This document shows, piece by piece, positions 1-12,960 of a stretch of 64,000 bases of DNA. The stretch comes from Amorphophallus konjac (taxonomy: Eukaryota; Streptophyta; Magnoliopsida; Alismatales; Araceae): NCBI GenBank assembly GCA_022559845.1, contig CM040121.1:570326140-570390139 (forward strand), read 5' to 3'. The position numbers and the translations under genes were made by a program. The notes beneath the pieces are model-generated. The model was not told the DNA's origin, did not search any database, and saw nothing but the letters and a program-made list of their open reading frames with translations. The first letter of the stretch is position 1. Each line of letters opens with the position of its first letter.

Positions 1-849
1 ATAAAATCCGAATGGAACGAGGTGGTCCTCGTCCTCCCCGGATCCTACGCATGGGAATATCAATAAGGCCTTCACGGGTCACGCTTAGATCCCGGGTTCG
101 TCCCGATTATGATCATCATCCGGCCCGTATCCTCGGCCTATAACTCACTCCCTTTGAACACATCTTTGGTTCTGGGATCTGATCCCGGGACACTCCCCCC
201 GTTGCCCCCTTGGCACCGGGAATATTAATGACGCTCACGCAAGTCTTGTTTCGACCGCGGGGGGGACCACCGCAACATGGTCGCGGCTTGATCTTGCACC
301 GAGCCGACAAACTTGTTGGTTTCTAACCGCTTTGACCGGGATTTAACTGAATATTTCTCGTTCCTTTGAGCAATAAATTTACCGTACCCCGACATACATA
401 TGTTCCGATTTTCCCGTGACGATCACGCTTTTCTCGAGCCGGACATTCTTCTGAATATTAAATGGTCAGCACATGACCGACAAGATCTTGAATGTTTTCT
501 TTTCACCAGCGTACGGGGATTTCAATACTTCCTAATAGACTTTTCATGTAATTAATTTTTTGGCCATGAGGCCCTGATTCCCGGCGATTAATCAATGGTG
601 TTCCCTCGTATGGGGGATGTAAATGACGTCGTGACCTTTATGGCGCGGTGGGTTTTGGTTCTGACACGAACTACACAATCGTCTGATTAGTCAGATCGAG
701 CGCACCATGGGTTCCTCGGAGCTCGAATAAATTGTCACTTCGTGACTGGCACGCCGACGCACTCAATAGACGAATCAACCATCCGAATAGACTAACGACA
801 TAACGAGTGAACGAAAAGTGCGTCCACAAATAGTTAATAATATCTAATT
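1..849. other. Unclassified repeat-like DNA
   Basis: No coding sequence can be supported. Base composition is more balanced than the AT-rich DNA that follows, with a G-run near 259-266 and several short CCCGGG/GGGATC palindromic words. This texture is common in retroelement LTRs, but I see neither paired LTRs, a primer-binding site, nor a protein match. The element, if any, extends beyond the left edge. Confidence 0.3.
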
Positions 850-1935
850 GTCAGTCAGGAGGTTTAGTGTCACAATGATACAATTGATCCTTAAACTTGT
901 GACACCAAAGACATCTTATGTGAGGAGCACTATACTTTGATATTTTGTTTATGGATACTTTTAGAGGGCTAGTACAACTAAATAATTAGGTGCCGTGTGA
1001 TTTACATGAAGGTGATTGTGTGGTCAATAGAAGATCACTCACGCTCGATATTTTGGAGAGAGAATGTCCTAGAGAATCATATCTAGGAAAAATCTATGGC
1101 CAGGGTTCGTCGGCAAATCGAAAAGGAGTTTTGGTTTAGTCGTTTAAGATATGAATTATTGGATCAGGTAATTATAGAGCATTGACAATATGGCCATGGT
1201 CTATTTATGATCTAGGACATTGTATGAGTAAAGGAATATAATTGTATGGTAACTGATGATAGAAAGGTTCTAAGTGGATTTGGATTTTTTTTATTGTTTG
1301 GGGGTCTTGGCCTGTTATTGAGCGTTAGCCATGATCGGTGAGCAGGATAAGTAATCATGTGATCATTAATTTAATAAAAAAAATAATTTAAAAATTTAAT
1401 TATTCGCATGAATAATATTAAAGGAGTTTAATAATTTAATTGCTCACTGCCAGTGCAATAATATGACCTAGAGGGCCACACACAAATAGCTTTAAGTGGA
1501 CAGAACTTTCACATAATTTTTCAAGAGTTAAATTTATCCAAGTAATTAGATAATTATCTAAAAAGATTGGATGTCTATAATATAGGGTGGTGGATTGAGA
1601 GATTAGACTCAGCAGTCACAATCTCTCCTTGGCCGCCTCCCTCTCTCTCATATCTCCCTCCAAGTCATCTCCTTTTAGGGCACAAATCTTGAGGTCGCAC
1701 CCACCTTGGCGCCTTTCTCTCTCCCTTGTTCTCTCTTGTGAAGAAGAGTAAGAAGAAGAATTTGGAGATCGCGAAGAAGCATTCTTAGTGGTGAAGGAGA
1801 GATTCGGTTCATGAAGAGCTCGTGTGGATACGTCTAGAGGGCGAGTACATACTTGCCTCAGATCTACAGACGATCCTTGTTTTCAATCGGTCGTGAGATA
1901 CGAATCTCACCTAAGGTATAACACATGAAATTAGT
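850..1935 (+). mobile_element. Possible Copia-type LTR remnant
   Basis: The stretch 1590-1935 runs from a GAGAGATTAGACTCAGCAG-like segment through CT-rich leader DNA to a purine-rich block (about 1738-1800), then a segment ending in CTAAGGTATAACA. This order of blocks resembles the R/U5 end of Copia-superfamily LTRs of flowering plants as I remember them. No second LTR, internal domain or target duplication is visible, so this would be a solo or truncated LTR. The boundaries are approximate; an ordinary unique sequence is the alternative. Confidence 0.3.
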
Positions 1936-2784
1936 TTTGTGCATTGTAAATGATGTATCAATATGAGCAACAATCCCTAGTCGATCTTTGGGTGGGGTGA
2001 AAAAAATAATTTTGGCTACATTTCCAGATTGCTCCATCCGCACGTTGTCTTAGATCCATCTACCTACTCTCTCTCACTTTCTCTCTTTATACCTATGCAC
2101 CTCTTTCCACCTTACACATATGGTTGTCATTGAGGGCAGTGAGGGCAAGCTTAGACGTCGTTGCCCTCTATTGTGGCCTGATGTGGACGCCACCGCCCTC
2201 CCTTCTTACTGCACTGCCAGCGACCACCCCTTCCCTTTCCCCTTCCCCTTCCCAAGCTAGCCGTTGTCCCCCCCTTCCCCATCCTCTTCGTCCCGTCATC
2301 GAGCCCACTCCGACCCAGTGCCCTCCCAATCCTTTCCTCATTCCGGCACCTAACTCTCACTTGTCCACACACTCTCTCTCCCTTATTAGATGTTTAGTCA
2401 CTCACCACCGGCACACACATTCGACGGTTACCATCAGCAACCGAGACCCCTCTCTCAAACCCTAAGATAGGTAACCATGGGTAGTATAGTGTTTTTCTAA
2501 GTCTAGTTAAAGGCAATCATGGTTAGAATGACTGAGTGGTAACAGGGGATTATAGCGATAGCATTTTTGAAAGTTTTCGTCGAAAATAATGATATGTTTG
2601 CTAATATGTTTCTAAGAATGATATATCTACAATTTCCTCTGTAACAATGATTTACATGAAAAAATCCTTTAATATAAATAGGATTATCTAGGTCCTCACT
2701 TAATGTAGGGGTCATAACTCTCGTTCAATCTTATCAAAAAAAGATTGTAATATCTCATTCAATCTTAATGATTTACCACTCCTT
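1936..2784. other. Noncoding; C/T-rich low-complexity stretch
   Basis: From about 2040 to 2470 the + strand is rich in C and T (CTCTCTC and CCCTTCCCC tracts). A 113-codon open frame at 2124-2465 reads almost entirely Pro/Ser/Thr/Leu with no recognisable motif, and I regard it as compositional. The rest is AT-rich spacer with no support for a gene. Confidence 0.5.
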
Positions 2785-4335
2785 AATTTTATCAATAAGT
2801 CTCATGCTTTACATGATAACATAATTTAGGCAAAAATGATAGCACGTGAACTTAGCTAAATTATAATTCAATAGAACACTAAGTTAAATCACTAAGCAGA
2901 ATAGTCAATTGATCACTTAAGGCAATACACCTTCATCTAAGTACTTTAGCTATAAAACTAGTTGATAGACCCATGCTAGTCAATATAATAAGTAGAAATC
3001 TCCTTCAACTATTGGCAACTTCAGTCGAAGTCCTTAGACTAATTTTTTTAGTTCATAGGCTCTGACTATACTTCTTCTTCCAGTGGATAGCATCTTTAAC
3101 ATATGCATTCACCTATCGCTAGTCGATGCATCCTACTTAACAATTCAATTGATATATCGCAACAAATAGTCAGTCGAAGGCATCCGACTATAGACTATCA
3201 TCGACTAAATCCTTCAATTATCTGATTCGGTTTATCAATACCATTTGAAACCTTACAACTGACATTTCTTCAACTGATATATTTCGACTGTCCATATTCA
3301 AGCGATAGGCCTTTTAATTGACGATTCTTTAACTATCTTCTTTAACTGATCTCTTCAATTAGCTTTGTCAATTGTTTTTCATTAGGCAAATCTCTACCTC
3401 TAATTTTCTTTTGGCCGATATTTCTTTAAGCAATAGAACCTGATATTTCTTTCAGTAATGGAACTCTCGATTGCTAGTTTCAGCAAACATTTTTTGACTA
3501 CTCTCTTTAACTATAATACTTCAACTATCAGTCTTTTGTCAAATACTCTTTTGACTATCTTTCTTCAACTGCCACTAGGCGTTGACAGCATTTGCCTACT
3601 TTGCTTAGTCGATTAACCTATGTAGGCATTATTACATAAACTTATTTCTTTCAACTGTCCTTTTATTTATTAGTTGACTATTTACAAGTGATCTCTACAA
3701 GGGTTGCCAGTGGGCCGGGCCAACCCAACAGGTTTGTGGGCCAAACTTGACATTGAGCCGCATTGCCATCTCTTTTTCCGCCCGTGGACTTTTGGTCGGT
3801 CTTGAAAGTCTGGGCTCGTTAAAGAATCAGGTCGGACTTTGACTTTTGGGTAAGCCCAAATAGGCTTGAATGACCATCAAATATTTAGATTTTGAATGAA
3901 AATCTAGGTCACATTGACAAAAAAAGAGTTTCGTACCGTTGGCCATCAACGAAGAATTATCTTATATCTCTTCATTATATTGAGATGTTAATCAATCTTT
4001 TCAAAGATAATATTCGCATGCAAGTTTTATTCTCTTGCATGCATTATTTTTCATTGATTTTTTTTCATATAAATTATCTGGCCAGGCCGGGCCAAGGTCG
4101 GGCCTTATGATTTAGTGAAATAGTCGGGCTCGACCCAGCCCGACAAATTATCACTTGGGCTTGGGCCGGACTTGGGATTAGAAACTAATGAGCCGAGCTT
4201 GGGCTGGGCTGTACTAAGTCTGGCCCGATCCTGACCCATTGATAGTCTTATTCTCTACACTTCAACTATCTACATCGCCTAACTATTTTACAACTATATA
4301 ATCTATAGGCGATACTCCAACTGTCTTTGATCGAC
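2785..4335 (+). repeat. Left arm of foldback element (interrupted)
   Basis: Diverged inverted copy of 5400-6305. Rich in short degenerate words such as CAACTAT, CGACTA and TTCAACTG. Interrupted at 3700-4251 by a hAT-type insertion flanked by TCTCTACA on both sides; the arm resumes at 4252 with CACTTCAACTATC-like sequence that continues the alignment to the right arm. Confidence 0.7.
3692..4259. mobile_element. Non-autonomous hAT-type element, 552 bp
   Basis: The element occupies 3700-4251 and is flanked by direct repeats TCTCTACA (3692-3699 and 4252-4259), the 8-bp duplication expected of hAT elements. The left end reads AGGGTTGCCAGTGGGCC and the complement of the right end reads ATAAGACTATCAATGGGTC, a decayed version of the TGTCAATGGGTC-type terminus seen elsewhere in this window. 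Subterminal DNA is rich in GGGCC/GGCCCGA words. It carries no transposase. Its target is the left arm of the foldback element, and the undisturbed right arm shows the pre-insertion site. Confidence 0.8.
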
Positions 4336-5399
4336 TGAGTTTTTTAATTAACTTATCTTATCCGACAACTTCATACTCAATTCACTCGATACATTTTTAT
4401 CTTAAACACTTTAACAGAAAAGTTCATGTGATACTTATATGAACTATAACATTTTTTTCATGTGCTTGATACAATATAATACTTTATTATATTATAAAAT
4501 TCAAATTATATGTATTGCACAAATATAATCTATAGGCATATTCGTAGAATATTGTAATCTTACATTTGCCATAGATTACACCTAACCAATAGCCAAATAC
4601 TAATGTATATTTTTAGTCTTGTGGTAGATATTTTTCACAGTCAAAATCTTTATATTTTTCTATGTTCAATCCTCTTATAGATGAAAAGTGTTTTGGACTT
4701 GCACATCCAACTACTCTAATAGGATTATAAAAGGTAACCTTATTCACTATGTATTATATACACTAACATATATTATCGATGTGGAAAAGATATGTGTGTG
4801 AATCAAGAGAAGCTCTAAAAGAGTAAGACACAAGAAGAACAAACTTGATTAGAGAATGAAATAGGTGACTACAGATGCAACAAATAGTTTCATCTCTCAA
4901 ATAAGTATAAGTTAGAGAGAAACCTATGGAAATATAAAGATGTGTCGACAGATAATTTACATGTGTTCCATGAATATAAGATTTGTATGTAGCAGGATAG
5001 AATTTTTAGAAGAACTAGAACCTTAAGTGATCAAGAACTTCTAAGCGGTGTAAGTAATCTAACTCTCCACTATTAAAAGCACTTCATTTAAGGACTCCGA
5101 TATTCGGTGAACTAGAGCCATAAACATGAGTATTCAAGAGTCTATATCCATTATAATCACACAAGCTTCTGCACATGCCATCACTCATAGTCTCTTGTGC
5201 TCTTTTCTCTTTTTATGCTTTAATTTTTTCACACTCACCTACTATTACAAGCATCATTTTCGTGGAACATTCTTTTTTCTTTTTGTCTAAGAGTTACTAT
5301 TTGTGAGTAGTTAAAGATGTAAGGGTCCTTATGTAAGGATTGCCTAAGGACAGATCTATCGGTGAATTGGTCATCTTATCAAAAGTTAATGTGTGTACT

Positions 5400-6305
5400 T
5401 GCGAGAAACTATTGTTGAAGACATAGTTGAAATATCACTTAAAGATTTGATAGTTGAATGATAACTAGGTGAGATAGATAATTGAAGTGCAGAGGTATCA
5501 CCTAAAAATCATCAACTCATAAAGAGAAGGCTAGTTGAAAAGAATTAGTTCATTTATATTAGTAACGCCTAAAAGGGTTAATCGACTGAGTAATGTAGAC
5601 GAAAGTTGTTGCCTAGTGACAATTAAAGAAAGATAGTCGAAAGAGCATTAGACGAAATGTTGATAGTTGACATATTTAAGTTGAAGAGAGTGGTCAAAGA
5701 ATTTCAATTGAAATTAATAATTGAGGATTTTAATTTCAACTAAAATTAACCATAGAAGATTTTATCAGCTGAAGAAATCTTAGTTGAAAGGAAGATAGGC
5801 ATAGGAATTTGCCTGATTGAAAAGTAGTTGAAAAAATCATTTAAAGAAGATAGTCAAAGACTCATTGGCTAAAAGACTTATCGTCTTGAATACGAACAAT
5901 CGAAATACATCAGTTGAAGAACTGCCAATTATAAGACTTTGATTGGCACTAATCAACTAAATCAGATAGTTGAAAGATTCAGTCGGTGATAATTTATAGT
6001 CGAATGTTTTGGATTGGTTGTCAATCGTAAGCATCTAATGATGAAAGATAAATGTTTTAACTGAGGATGCTATCGACTCATAAATAAGGATAAAGCCTTA
6101 TCGATTGGGTGAAATATAGTCAAAGTTTATCAATTGAAAAAATAGTTAAAGAATTTGAAAGTGATCTATTGATTTAACTGAGTGATTAGTTTGATAAATT
6201 AATGAAAATACTTTATTGATTGAATTATAATTTAGTTATGTTTGTTTGTTATTATTTTTACCTAAATTGTGTCATCACGCAAAACATGGCTTATTAATGA
6301 ACTTA
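5400..6305 (-). repeat. Right arm of foldback element
   Basis: Reads as the inverted, diverged partner of 2785-4335. Where the left arm has the hAT insertion, this arm reads continuously through the equivalent of the target (complement contains CCTCTGCACTTCAA at about 5491-5504), which confirms that the 552-bp insertion in the other arm came later than the inverted duplication. Confidence 0.7.
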
Positions 6306-7391
6306 AAGAACATGTGTCTAACATTTAGAATATTGAATATGTACTATAATTAACTAGTGCCCTTATACACATGTCTATATGTCTCGACAAAAAAAAGATT
6401 TAATTTGGAGGATAAGACTTATACATCATGAGAAATGATGGAGATTAATGAAGGCCTAAGTTACATAACTAAACAGATCGTGTGGTAATTTAGTAGACAC
6501 TTAAGTTCATGTAAAATAGATTTTAAGAGATTTGACTTGAATGATGAGATGGGAGTCATCTAAATGAATGCTCCTCGTCTCAGCCATCAAATTTAAGTAT
6601 ATTTTTAAAATAATTTTTTATAAAAATTTGTGAACGAAAGATTTTAAAAATGTACTTAAATTTGGTAGATGAGATGAGAGACATCTATTCGAACATTGTG
6701 TCATCTAAGTCATGTCATAATTTAAATGAAAAGGTAAAGAAAAAAATATTTATGCTACATCATGATCAATAATGTAAAAATACATGATTTAAAGTATAAA
6801 AAAGTGGCAAAAGTTAAGACATATATATTGAGGTGATCGAAAACAAACAAACTTCAAGATATCTAAACATGATTTTATGACACAAAATAGTTCAACCACA
6901 TAATTGTAGTATAGTGATTGAAATTTTTAGATTCCTTACTTACCGTAACTCTACCTAATTCTTAGACCTAACACCACTAAACATTTGGAGAAATAATCCT
7001 TTATTTTTATTTATTAAGTTAATTTATAAATTTATATTTTATTAGAAATAAAATTCTTTACTCAAATTACTGGTCGACATCACAACCAATCTCTCACTAT
7101 CTGAGATAGTGGATTTGTTAAAATTTATAAAGATGTGGGACGATCAACTTAAGACGCATTTGGGAGGGATAATAGATTATGAAATCTTTTTGTAATCCTC
7201 TAGAGAGAGAACAATCTCCTTTTGGATAGTTTTCGGAGATTTTTAAATCTTACTTTTTTCCTCTATATCTTTCTATACCCATCAAAATCTCCCTTCTTTA
7301 AAAGTTGATTGGACTCCATCACATTCTCAAGCGAGACCTTAGATAGTAAAAGATTTTAATTTACTTGTATTTGTGCATCCTATTTGCAAAG
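6306..7391. other. AT-rich intergenic DNA
   Basis: No open frame, repeat pair or motif that I can support. The stretch around 6540-6720 contains two similar AT-rich segments (GATGAGATGGGAGTCATCT near 6543 and GATGAGATGAGAGACATCT near 6668), perhaps arms of a small decayed element. Confidence 0.5.
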
Positions 7392-7712
7392 GAGCAATAT
7401 TTGATACACCACTGGACTAAGTACACCGTCCAATAGTGCATCAAGTTTTTTTTCCTTGAAAAGTTTTTGACGTGAACCCCACGTCACCCATCTCCCTCTC
7501 CAAGAAACCCAAGAAAAAATAGACCCCCATGTGAATAGTGTAAATTAGGATGTGAATAGTATAAATTAGGTTTTGCACTATTCATAAGGGTTTTTTCTTT
7601 TGTTCTTGACGTCCAAGGCAAGTTAGATGAGTGGCGTGAGTCTCACGTCAAAAAAAAATTTGTGGACCATAAGGTGGTCCAATTTCACCCAATGATGCAC
7701 CAAGCATTACTC
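7392..7712. mobile_element. MITE with long terminal inverted repeats, 321 bp
   Basis: The left end GAGCAATATTTGATACACCA matches the complement of the right end (GAGTAATGCTTGGTGCATCA), and the inverted repeat continues inward to TTTGACGTGA-type words near 7467 and 7640. The flanks TTTGCAAAG and TTTACGAAG form a 9-bp near-duplication with two mismatches, which would suit a Mutator-like MITE. The interior (GTGAATAGTGTAAATTAGG twice, about 7531-7570) is noncoding. Confidence 0.7.
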
Positions 7713-8797
7713 ATTTACGAAGTTGATAAAATATACTAGATTCTCTATTATCAAAAAAAAAGTTGATAAAAGATAAACAAAGTCACTGCATCCTTGACAT
7801 AAACATCTAGTAGATGTGTTTTGGTATGATTTTTATAATAAATGGGGCTATTAGGACATACCTTTGGTTATGTTTGAAAAATTTTAGTAAGTACATCTGA
7901 AAGAGAACTTCTATTCAGAGTATCTCGTGATTGAAGTACTTTCTTCTGTTTGAAAGTAAAACTGATTGCAAATGCAAAATGGAAATTACTCCCTTTATAA
8001 GGGAGTGACTGGCGAACTTTTTTTTGACCAAAATACCATTGATGTTTAAAATGAGATAAACTAAAGAATTGATTAATCAAACCAGTAACTTTGATACTCA
8101 CATATGAACAACACTGGTTATTAAAATGATAATCGTGTATTGATTTAACAGAAATTTGTAAAAACAATCCACCTACATACATAATTATACAAAAATATCG
8201 CTCTTACATACATACTAATTAAAATAATTTTTTTACATAAACATAAATATGAAAACATCCCTTTAGTTAATTGTCGTCTAGTGGACATTTTGCACTTATG
8301 TTCAATATAGTAGGGTTACATTTACACCAACAATTTAAGACATTATTTTTTTAAAACTCTACCTATATTCTTACCTGATCAGTTACTGTCCCGAACGTAA
8401 TTATATGTGTAAGAGTCATATTCTTTCAAAACTTCTTAAATTCAAATAGTCTATTGAAAAATAGCTGACGCTAGAACATGTATATATATATAGTTACTCT
8501 CCTAAATAATGCTAAGAAATATTCTGAATAGTTTCAATATCTAACGTTAGATTATTATATTTAGTTGATATCCAACGGTTTTTTCTAAAGTGATTCAACG
8601 TCAACCGTTAACATTGGGTGATTAAGAATAGATCACCATCATTAAAGGCTAATACAAATAACTGGTGGCGCAAAACCGTGAGGTAGACTTGCGAATGGTC
8701 CCAGGTTACTTTGAAAGGATGTTAATTTCTTTTCTTTGTTGGTAAATCGTTGTAATGGGGGTGGGGACATTATCATCATTTTCACCTTTGTTTCATC
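7713..8797. other. AT-rich intergenic DNA
   Basis: Nothing supportable. A 104-codon open frame on the minus strand (7868-8182) has no recognisable domain, and AT-rich plant spacer DNA commonly contains frames of this size. Confidence 0.5.
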
Positions 8798-9310
8798 TAG
8801 GGCTGTCAATGGGTCAACCTCGGGTCGGACTTAGGTCGACCCGGCTCAGGCTCGACTTATCAATATTAAAATCAGAGTTCGGCCCGGTCCGAATTATATC
8901 GGATTGGGCCGGGTTCGATACTATTAAAAAATTATAAAGTCTCACTAAGACTCAACCCGACCCGACAATTTAAATACAAAATACAAAATAAATATATTTA
9001 ATAATATAAAATTTATAATCTGACTAAATTAATTAGACTTTTGATATTAATTACATAATTTGCATGAAAATAGAGTTTTAAAATTTTTAATTAAATAAAA
9101 TAATATAATTTTAATTAAATAATTTTTAAAATTTGAAGAGAAAAAAAAAAGAGAATATGCTGAGTCGACCCGCGGGTCGAACTCAAAGTCCGAGTTCGAC
9201 CCGTGAACTTAATATGATCGGACTTTTAGACCCACGGGTTAAAAATAACCTTGCGATTCAACCCGCAATCGAACCAGACTCGCAAATATGTCTGACTCGA
9301 CCCATCCAAG
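8798..9310. mobile_element. Decayed hAT-type non-autonomous element
   Basis: The left end TAGGGCTGTCAATGGGTC at 8798 is the same terminal type as the complete hAT elements at 40.5 and 47.0 kb. Subterminal DNA is rich in GACCCG/CGGGTC words on both sides (8815-8960 and 9160-9305) around an AT-rich core. The right end stops at GACTCGACCCATCC without the expected terminal dozen bases, so that end is lost or rearranged and no target duplication can be shown. Confidence 0.6.
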
Positions 9311-10394
9311 GAGTTAATACACGGAGACAATTCTTCACTCCAACGTGGAGCAGGATTGGTTTCCTCGACGCAAGAACACGTCTAACTGCAGTGACAGTAA
9401 CAAAGAAGCGCCTTGACCCTGTCCCCCCTGGTGGTCCCCCTTCGCACCTCTTTGACTCGGGGATAGGGACAACTTAGTTGGTTATCCTCGTGGGACAATC
9501 CTTTTTATTTTGATAATAGAGGGGTTATCTCCTGTATTAATTTTGTTCCATCTCTAGAGGGGATTAATGTTAGAGGGGATTAACCTGAATTATCTATTGA
9601 GTTGTTCCGGATTAACTAACTCCCCTAACGAAAGCACTTTTAGTGTCAACTCCGAAATATTTCTGAGATAATCTGGAGACATCCCTGAATTAAAGCGATG
9701 CTTTGAGTCTAGATGCACACTTTGCAGCCTATGGTTTTGTAGACCTGATCCTCTTTAACGAGATGTGTGGAGTTTTTTTTTTTTTAACGCGAAACTTGAA
9801 ATTTGAGCCAAATAGAAAACAAAGAGATCATGAGAACCAATCGGGAGATTTTACTTAGTATTATACTAGGAGAATGGTGTATACGACCATAGTCAATTAT
9901 GTCATATTATATGCTCAAATAAAGGTATTTTCTTTTATTTCTGAGTAGAATTACTTATCGAGATCAGAATCAAAAAGACTTGTCAATGAGTTGAGTCGGT
10001 AGAAAGACTTTTGCTGACTTCAGATATGTTCCAGTCCAGTCTTAATTGTAGGCTTATGGAAAAAGAAATTTGGAACTTTGAGCTTGGGCTCGACTCAGAC
10101 GTGAATCGGACTCAAGCCCAAAATCTAAGGTCTGACAAAATTGATGGACATTTTAAACTGTATTTATCTGTAAATATTTGATATTTTATGTAATTTATAG
10201 TGTTTAGTTATGTCTACGTCTGGAAAATAGTATGTCCGTTGTTTCTCAAGAGTTTTAGAGTTTTGATCGGAATATACATTTAAAAGTATAAGAAAAGAGT
10301 ATTTCACGTTGTGAACTTTAGGGTGCAGTAAGACTGTGGTCCAGATAGTCGACTGTAGATCCAATAGTGAATGAGAAAGACTTGTTTTATTTTC
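9311..10394. other. Intergenic DNA, no gene seen
   Basis: About 9490-9630 contains repeated GGGGATTAA/AGAGGGG words that look like a small decayed repeat. The rest shows no supportable frame or motif. Confidence 0.45.
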
Positions 10395-10608
10395 AAATTT
10401 ATTGAAGTGGCACTCAAAGTATCTTAATTTGACGTGCAACTCACGTCATTTTTTGATTATTTAAAAAATTAAAAATAAAATATGTCAATTTTTAAAAGAA
10501 TGAGTCTAACACTATTCATTCGATCTGTTTTATTTCTTTTTGATAATTTAATGGTGACGTGGTTTATGCTCAAAATTAAGATATCTCATGAGTCACTTCA
10601 ATTTTTTT
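10395..10608. mobile_element. Small foldback MITE
   Basis: The left arm (10398-10450; TTGAAGTGGCACTCA, TATCTTAATTT and CTCACGTCA words) pairs with the complement of the right arm (about 10545-10605; TTGAAGTGACTCATGAG, TATCTTAATTT and CCACGTCA). The core is AT-rich with no coding potential. No target duplication could be fixed, and the boundaries are accurate to roughly 10 bases. Confidence 0.6.
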
Positions 10609-12960
10609 TAAAAATTAAAAATAATACACAAGTAAAGTGTACATCACGCCTTGAGTGTGCAATGAGAATACATTAGTTGGTCCTGAGTCTACCCGGATAC
10701 ATTTAGTTGGGCCAGACTGATCTGGACTTTAGCAACCCAGAAAGGAGCTCAAGTTAGGCCATGGGCAACTTACTGGATGTGTTACCCCATCGGCAGTAAT
10801 ATAAATATACATATAATAGATAATAATATGTTTAATAATAATAATTTTAATGATATAAATAATTTTAATAGGGCCCTCTTATCTCTTCCTTCTTCGAGCT
10901 TGGGTTATGGAAGAAGGAACCGAAAAGCAGATATCAGCAACAACCGATTTTACTATGGGACAGCGCAGTCGTGGATTTATTTGATACTAATACTGTTGTA
11001 TCTTAAGCCCCACATTGTTTGGAATTTATCTCAAGATTATGTCCACTTTAACCCAAATTTAAGTCATTTTACTTTGACGGGAGTAGATTTAGATAATCTG
11101 CTTAAAAGTGACTTAATCTGACTTAAGTCGATTAACCTATCCCACTTCCACAGATGTGATAATTTAATCTGATGCCATGCCAAAGAAAAAAGAATAAAAT
11201 AGGTAAAGTAAATCAACTTAAAATTAATCGGGTTACCTTTAATCCAAAATAAAACGGGGCGAACGGGCTAACATCTAAGCAACTAGCTTATGTTTTCGTA
11301 TAAGAACCAGTCCTTCTCAAACTTCGCTCACCCGTGGAAATAGAAAAGCAATGTAATCAATTTTTAATCAATCAATTTTTAATTTATATGATCTAATATT
11401 AAAAATTTAAAACGTTTAAATCTTCTCTATTTTAGTAAATTATCTGTGGATTAAAAATCATATGATTCTAACATTTATTTCTTTTTCATAAGATGAATAT
11501 TAAATGAACAGTTTAGATGGTATAATTTTTTATAAGATCATGGGTAAGGGGTTGAAGAAGTTGAAGAATGAAATGGGAGTCTTGTTATTACGTGGTGATG
11601 GCCCAATAAGATGACATGGAAGTCCAAAGCAGGATGAGAATGTATCATGGCCTATGGAGCTTAAACGATAAATTCTAGGATGGCAAACCCTTCCCATGAG
11701 CTGGAACATTGCTGCCAATGAAGGGTTTAAAGAAAGTTTTAGAACACTAAGTGCTCTTGTGGTGAGAGTATTTGGACCTATGGGCTCAAAACTACATCCA
11801 TCTACTGTCTCTTCTTGGATATCAATCCACATTTTTTGGGCCATTAAAGCCCATTTAGCATCTGACCATTATACTTAGTTCCACTATAATTTGCTATGGA
11901 TCATAAGGTTGCCAGCTGTTCTGGGCCATTGATGAGAATAATGTCACTCTCATATTATAGTTCTATTAATCTAACAGATGTAATCTTCGGACAGTTGAGG
12001 GTTATGGTGACCGAAGGAACTACCACCTCAAAATTGCAATTTTCTTGTTAGCAAAGTCAAAAGTGTTCATCGATCTCTCTCATGATCGACAAAGATGATT
12101 TCTTTGTTAAAAAGATGATCATATGTTTCATATAATTTCTTTTCAAACTGATCCATACATTTTCCAAACTGCACTATTAGATGAATAGATAATATTATTT
12201 TTGAACTTTTCTTTTCCCTGACGGACAACGCTGAGTATATTTTTGTATTTTGGTGCTTGAAGACTATATAATTGCATAGGCTCTCATATTGTTAGCCCAC
12301 ATTTAAATTTGAGTTTAAATATGGCACCACATATTCTCACGTTTACTAGTAAATTAATATTCGTCAATCCAACCAATGCCTGATGAGCCTTTTGATATGA
12401 AAACAACTTCTGATACAGGACTGACCCTTAATTAGTGACCGGCAAACGAATAGAAGCACATCTTATCAAATACGGTGGTAGATGTTCTACTGTCTATATC
12501 ACACATCCAATCCGTTGACATTGGGAAATTAGAATGAGCTCTACTTTATGAAATTAATTTATTTAAAAAAAACACAATGTAAGATTGTTCTAACATTGAT
12601 CAAATGTTTGATGTGGAATTGCTAACCTTCCACTCTTAAGGCAAACTTGTGCACCTTAGAACCCATGCATGTTCTGACCAGTATGGTCAGAATTCTTCTA
12701 GTGTGATCGACCTCTACATAGTCTCTGCCAACATCTAATTGGAAGACATGACTTTTAAACCTTCGGGTCCAGACGCAAGGACATGTGCCCTAGCTGGTAC
12801 ATAAGCTTGTGACAGACTCCTTCAAAGTTTCAAACAGTTGGGAGCAGATTTCTCGTATGTAATGATACTGTTGAGAGAGGTGCCTCTGCCTCCTGGCAAA
12901 ATAACTCTGCTGGCCAGATCCCTCCTGGTAGATAGATTTCAATTATTTGTCCCCTCTCTG
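10609..12960. other. AT-rich intergenic DNA
   Basis: No gene supported. Overlapping frames on both strands at 11530-11878 lack any family motif. 10800-10870 is an (AAT)-rich low-complexity run. Confidence 0.5.

Larger units (their letters stand above)
2785..6305. mobile_element. Large foldback (long inverted-repeat) element
   Basis: The reverse complement of 5400-6305 aligns along nearly its whole length with 2785-4335 once the hAT insertion at 3700-4251 is removed. Anchors include TTATAATTCAATAGAAC (left) against the complement of the TTGATTGAATTATAA region (right), ACAATTTAGG-like words near both outer ends, and a shared AGTCGATTAACC word. The arms are about 0.9-1.0 kb and clearly diverged, so insertion is old. 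The roughly 1-kb centre (4336-5399) has no open frame of note. Class is uncertain: a Foldback-like or MULE-like DNA element, or an inverted duplication of a dispersed repeat. No clear target duplication was found at the outer ends. Confidence 0.7.

Noticed and set aside
2124..2465. 113-codon Pro/Ser-rich frame
   Set aside because: Compositional; the antisense frame is also open, with no motif.
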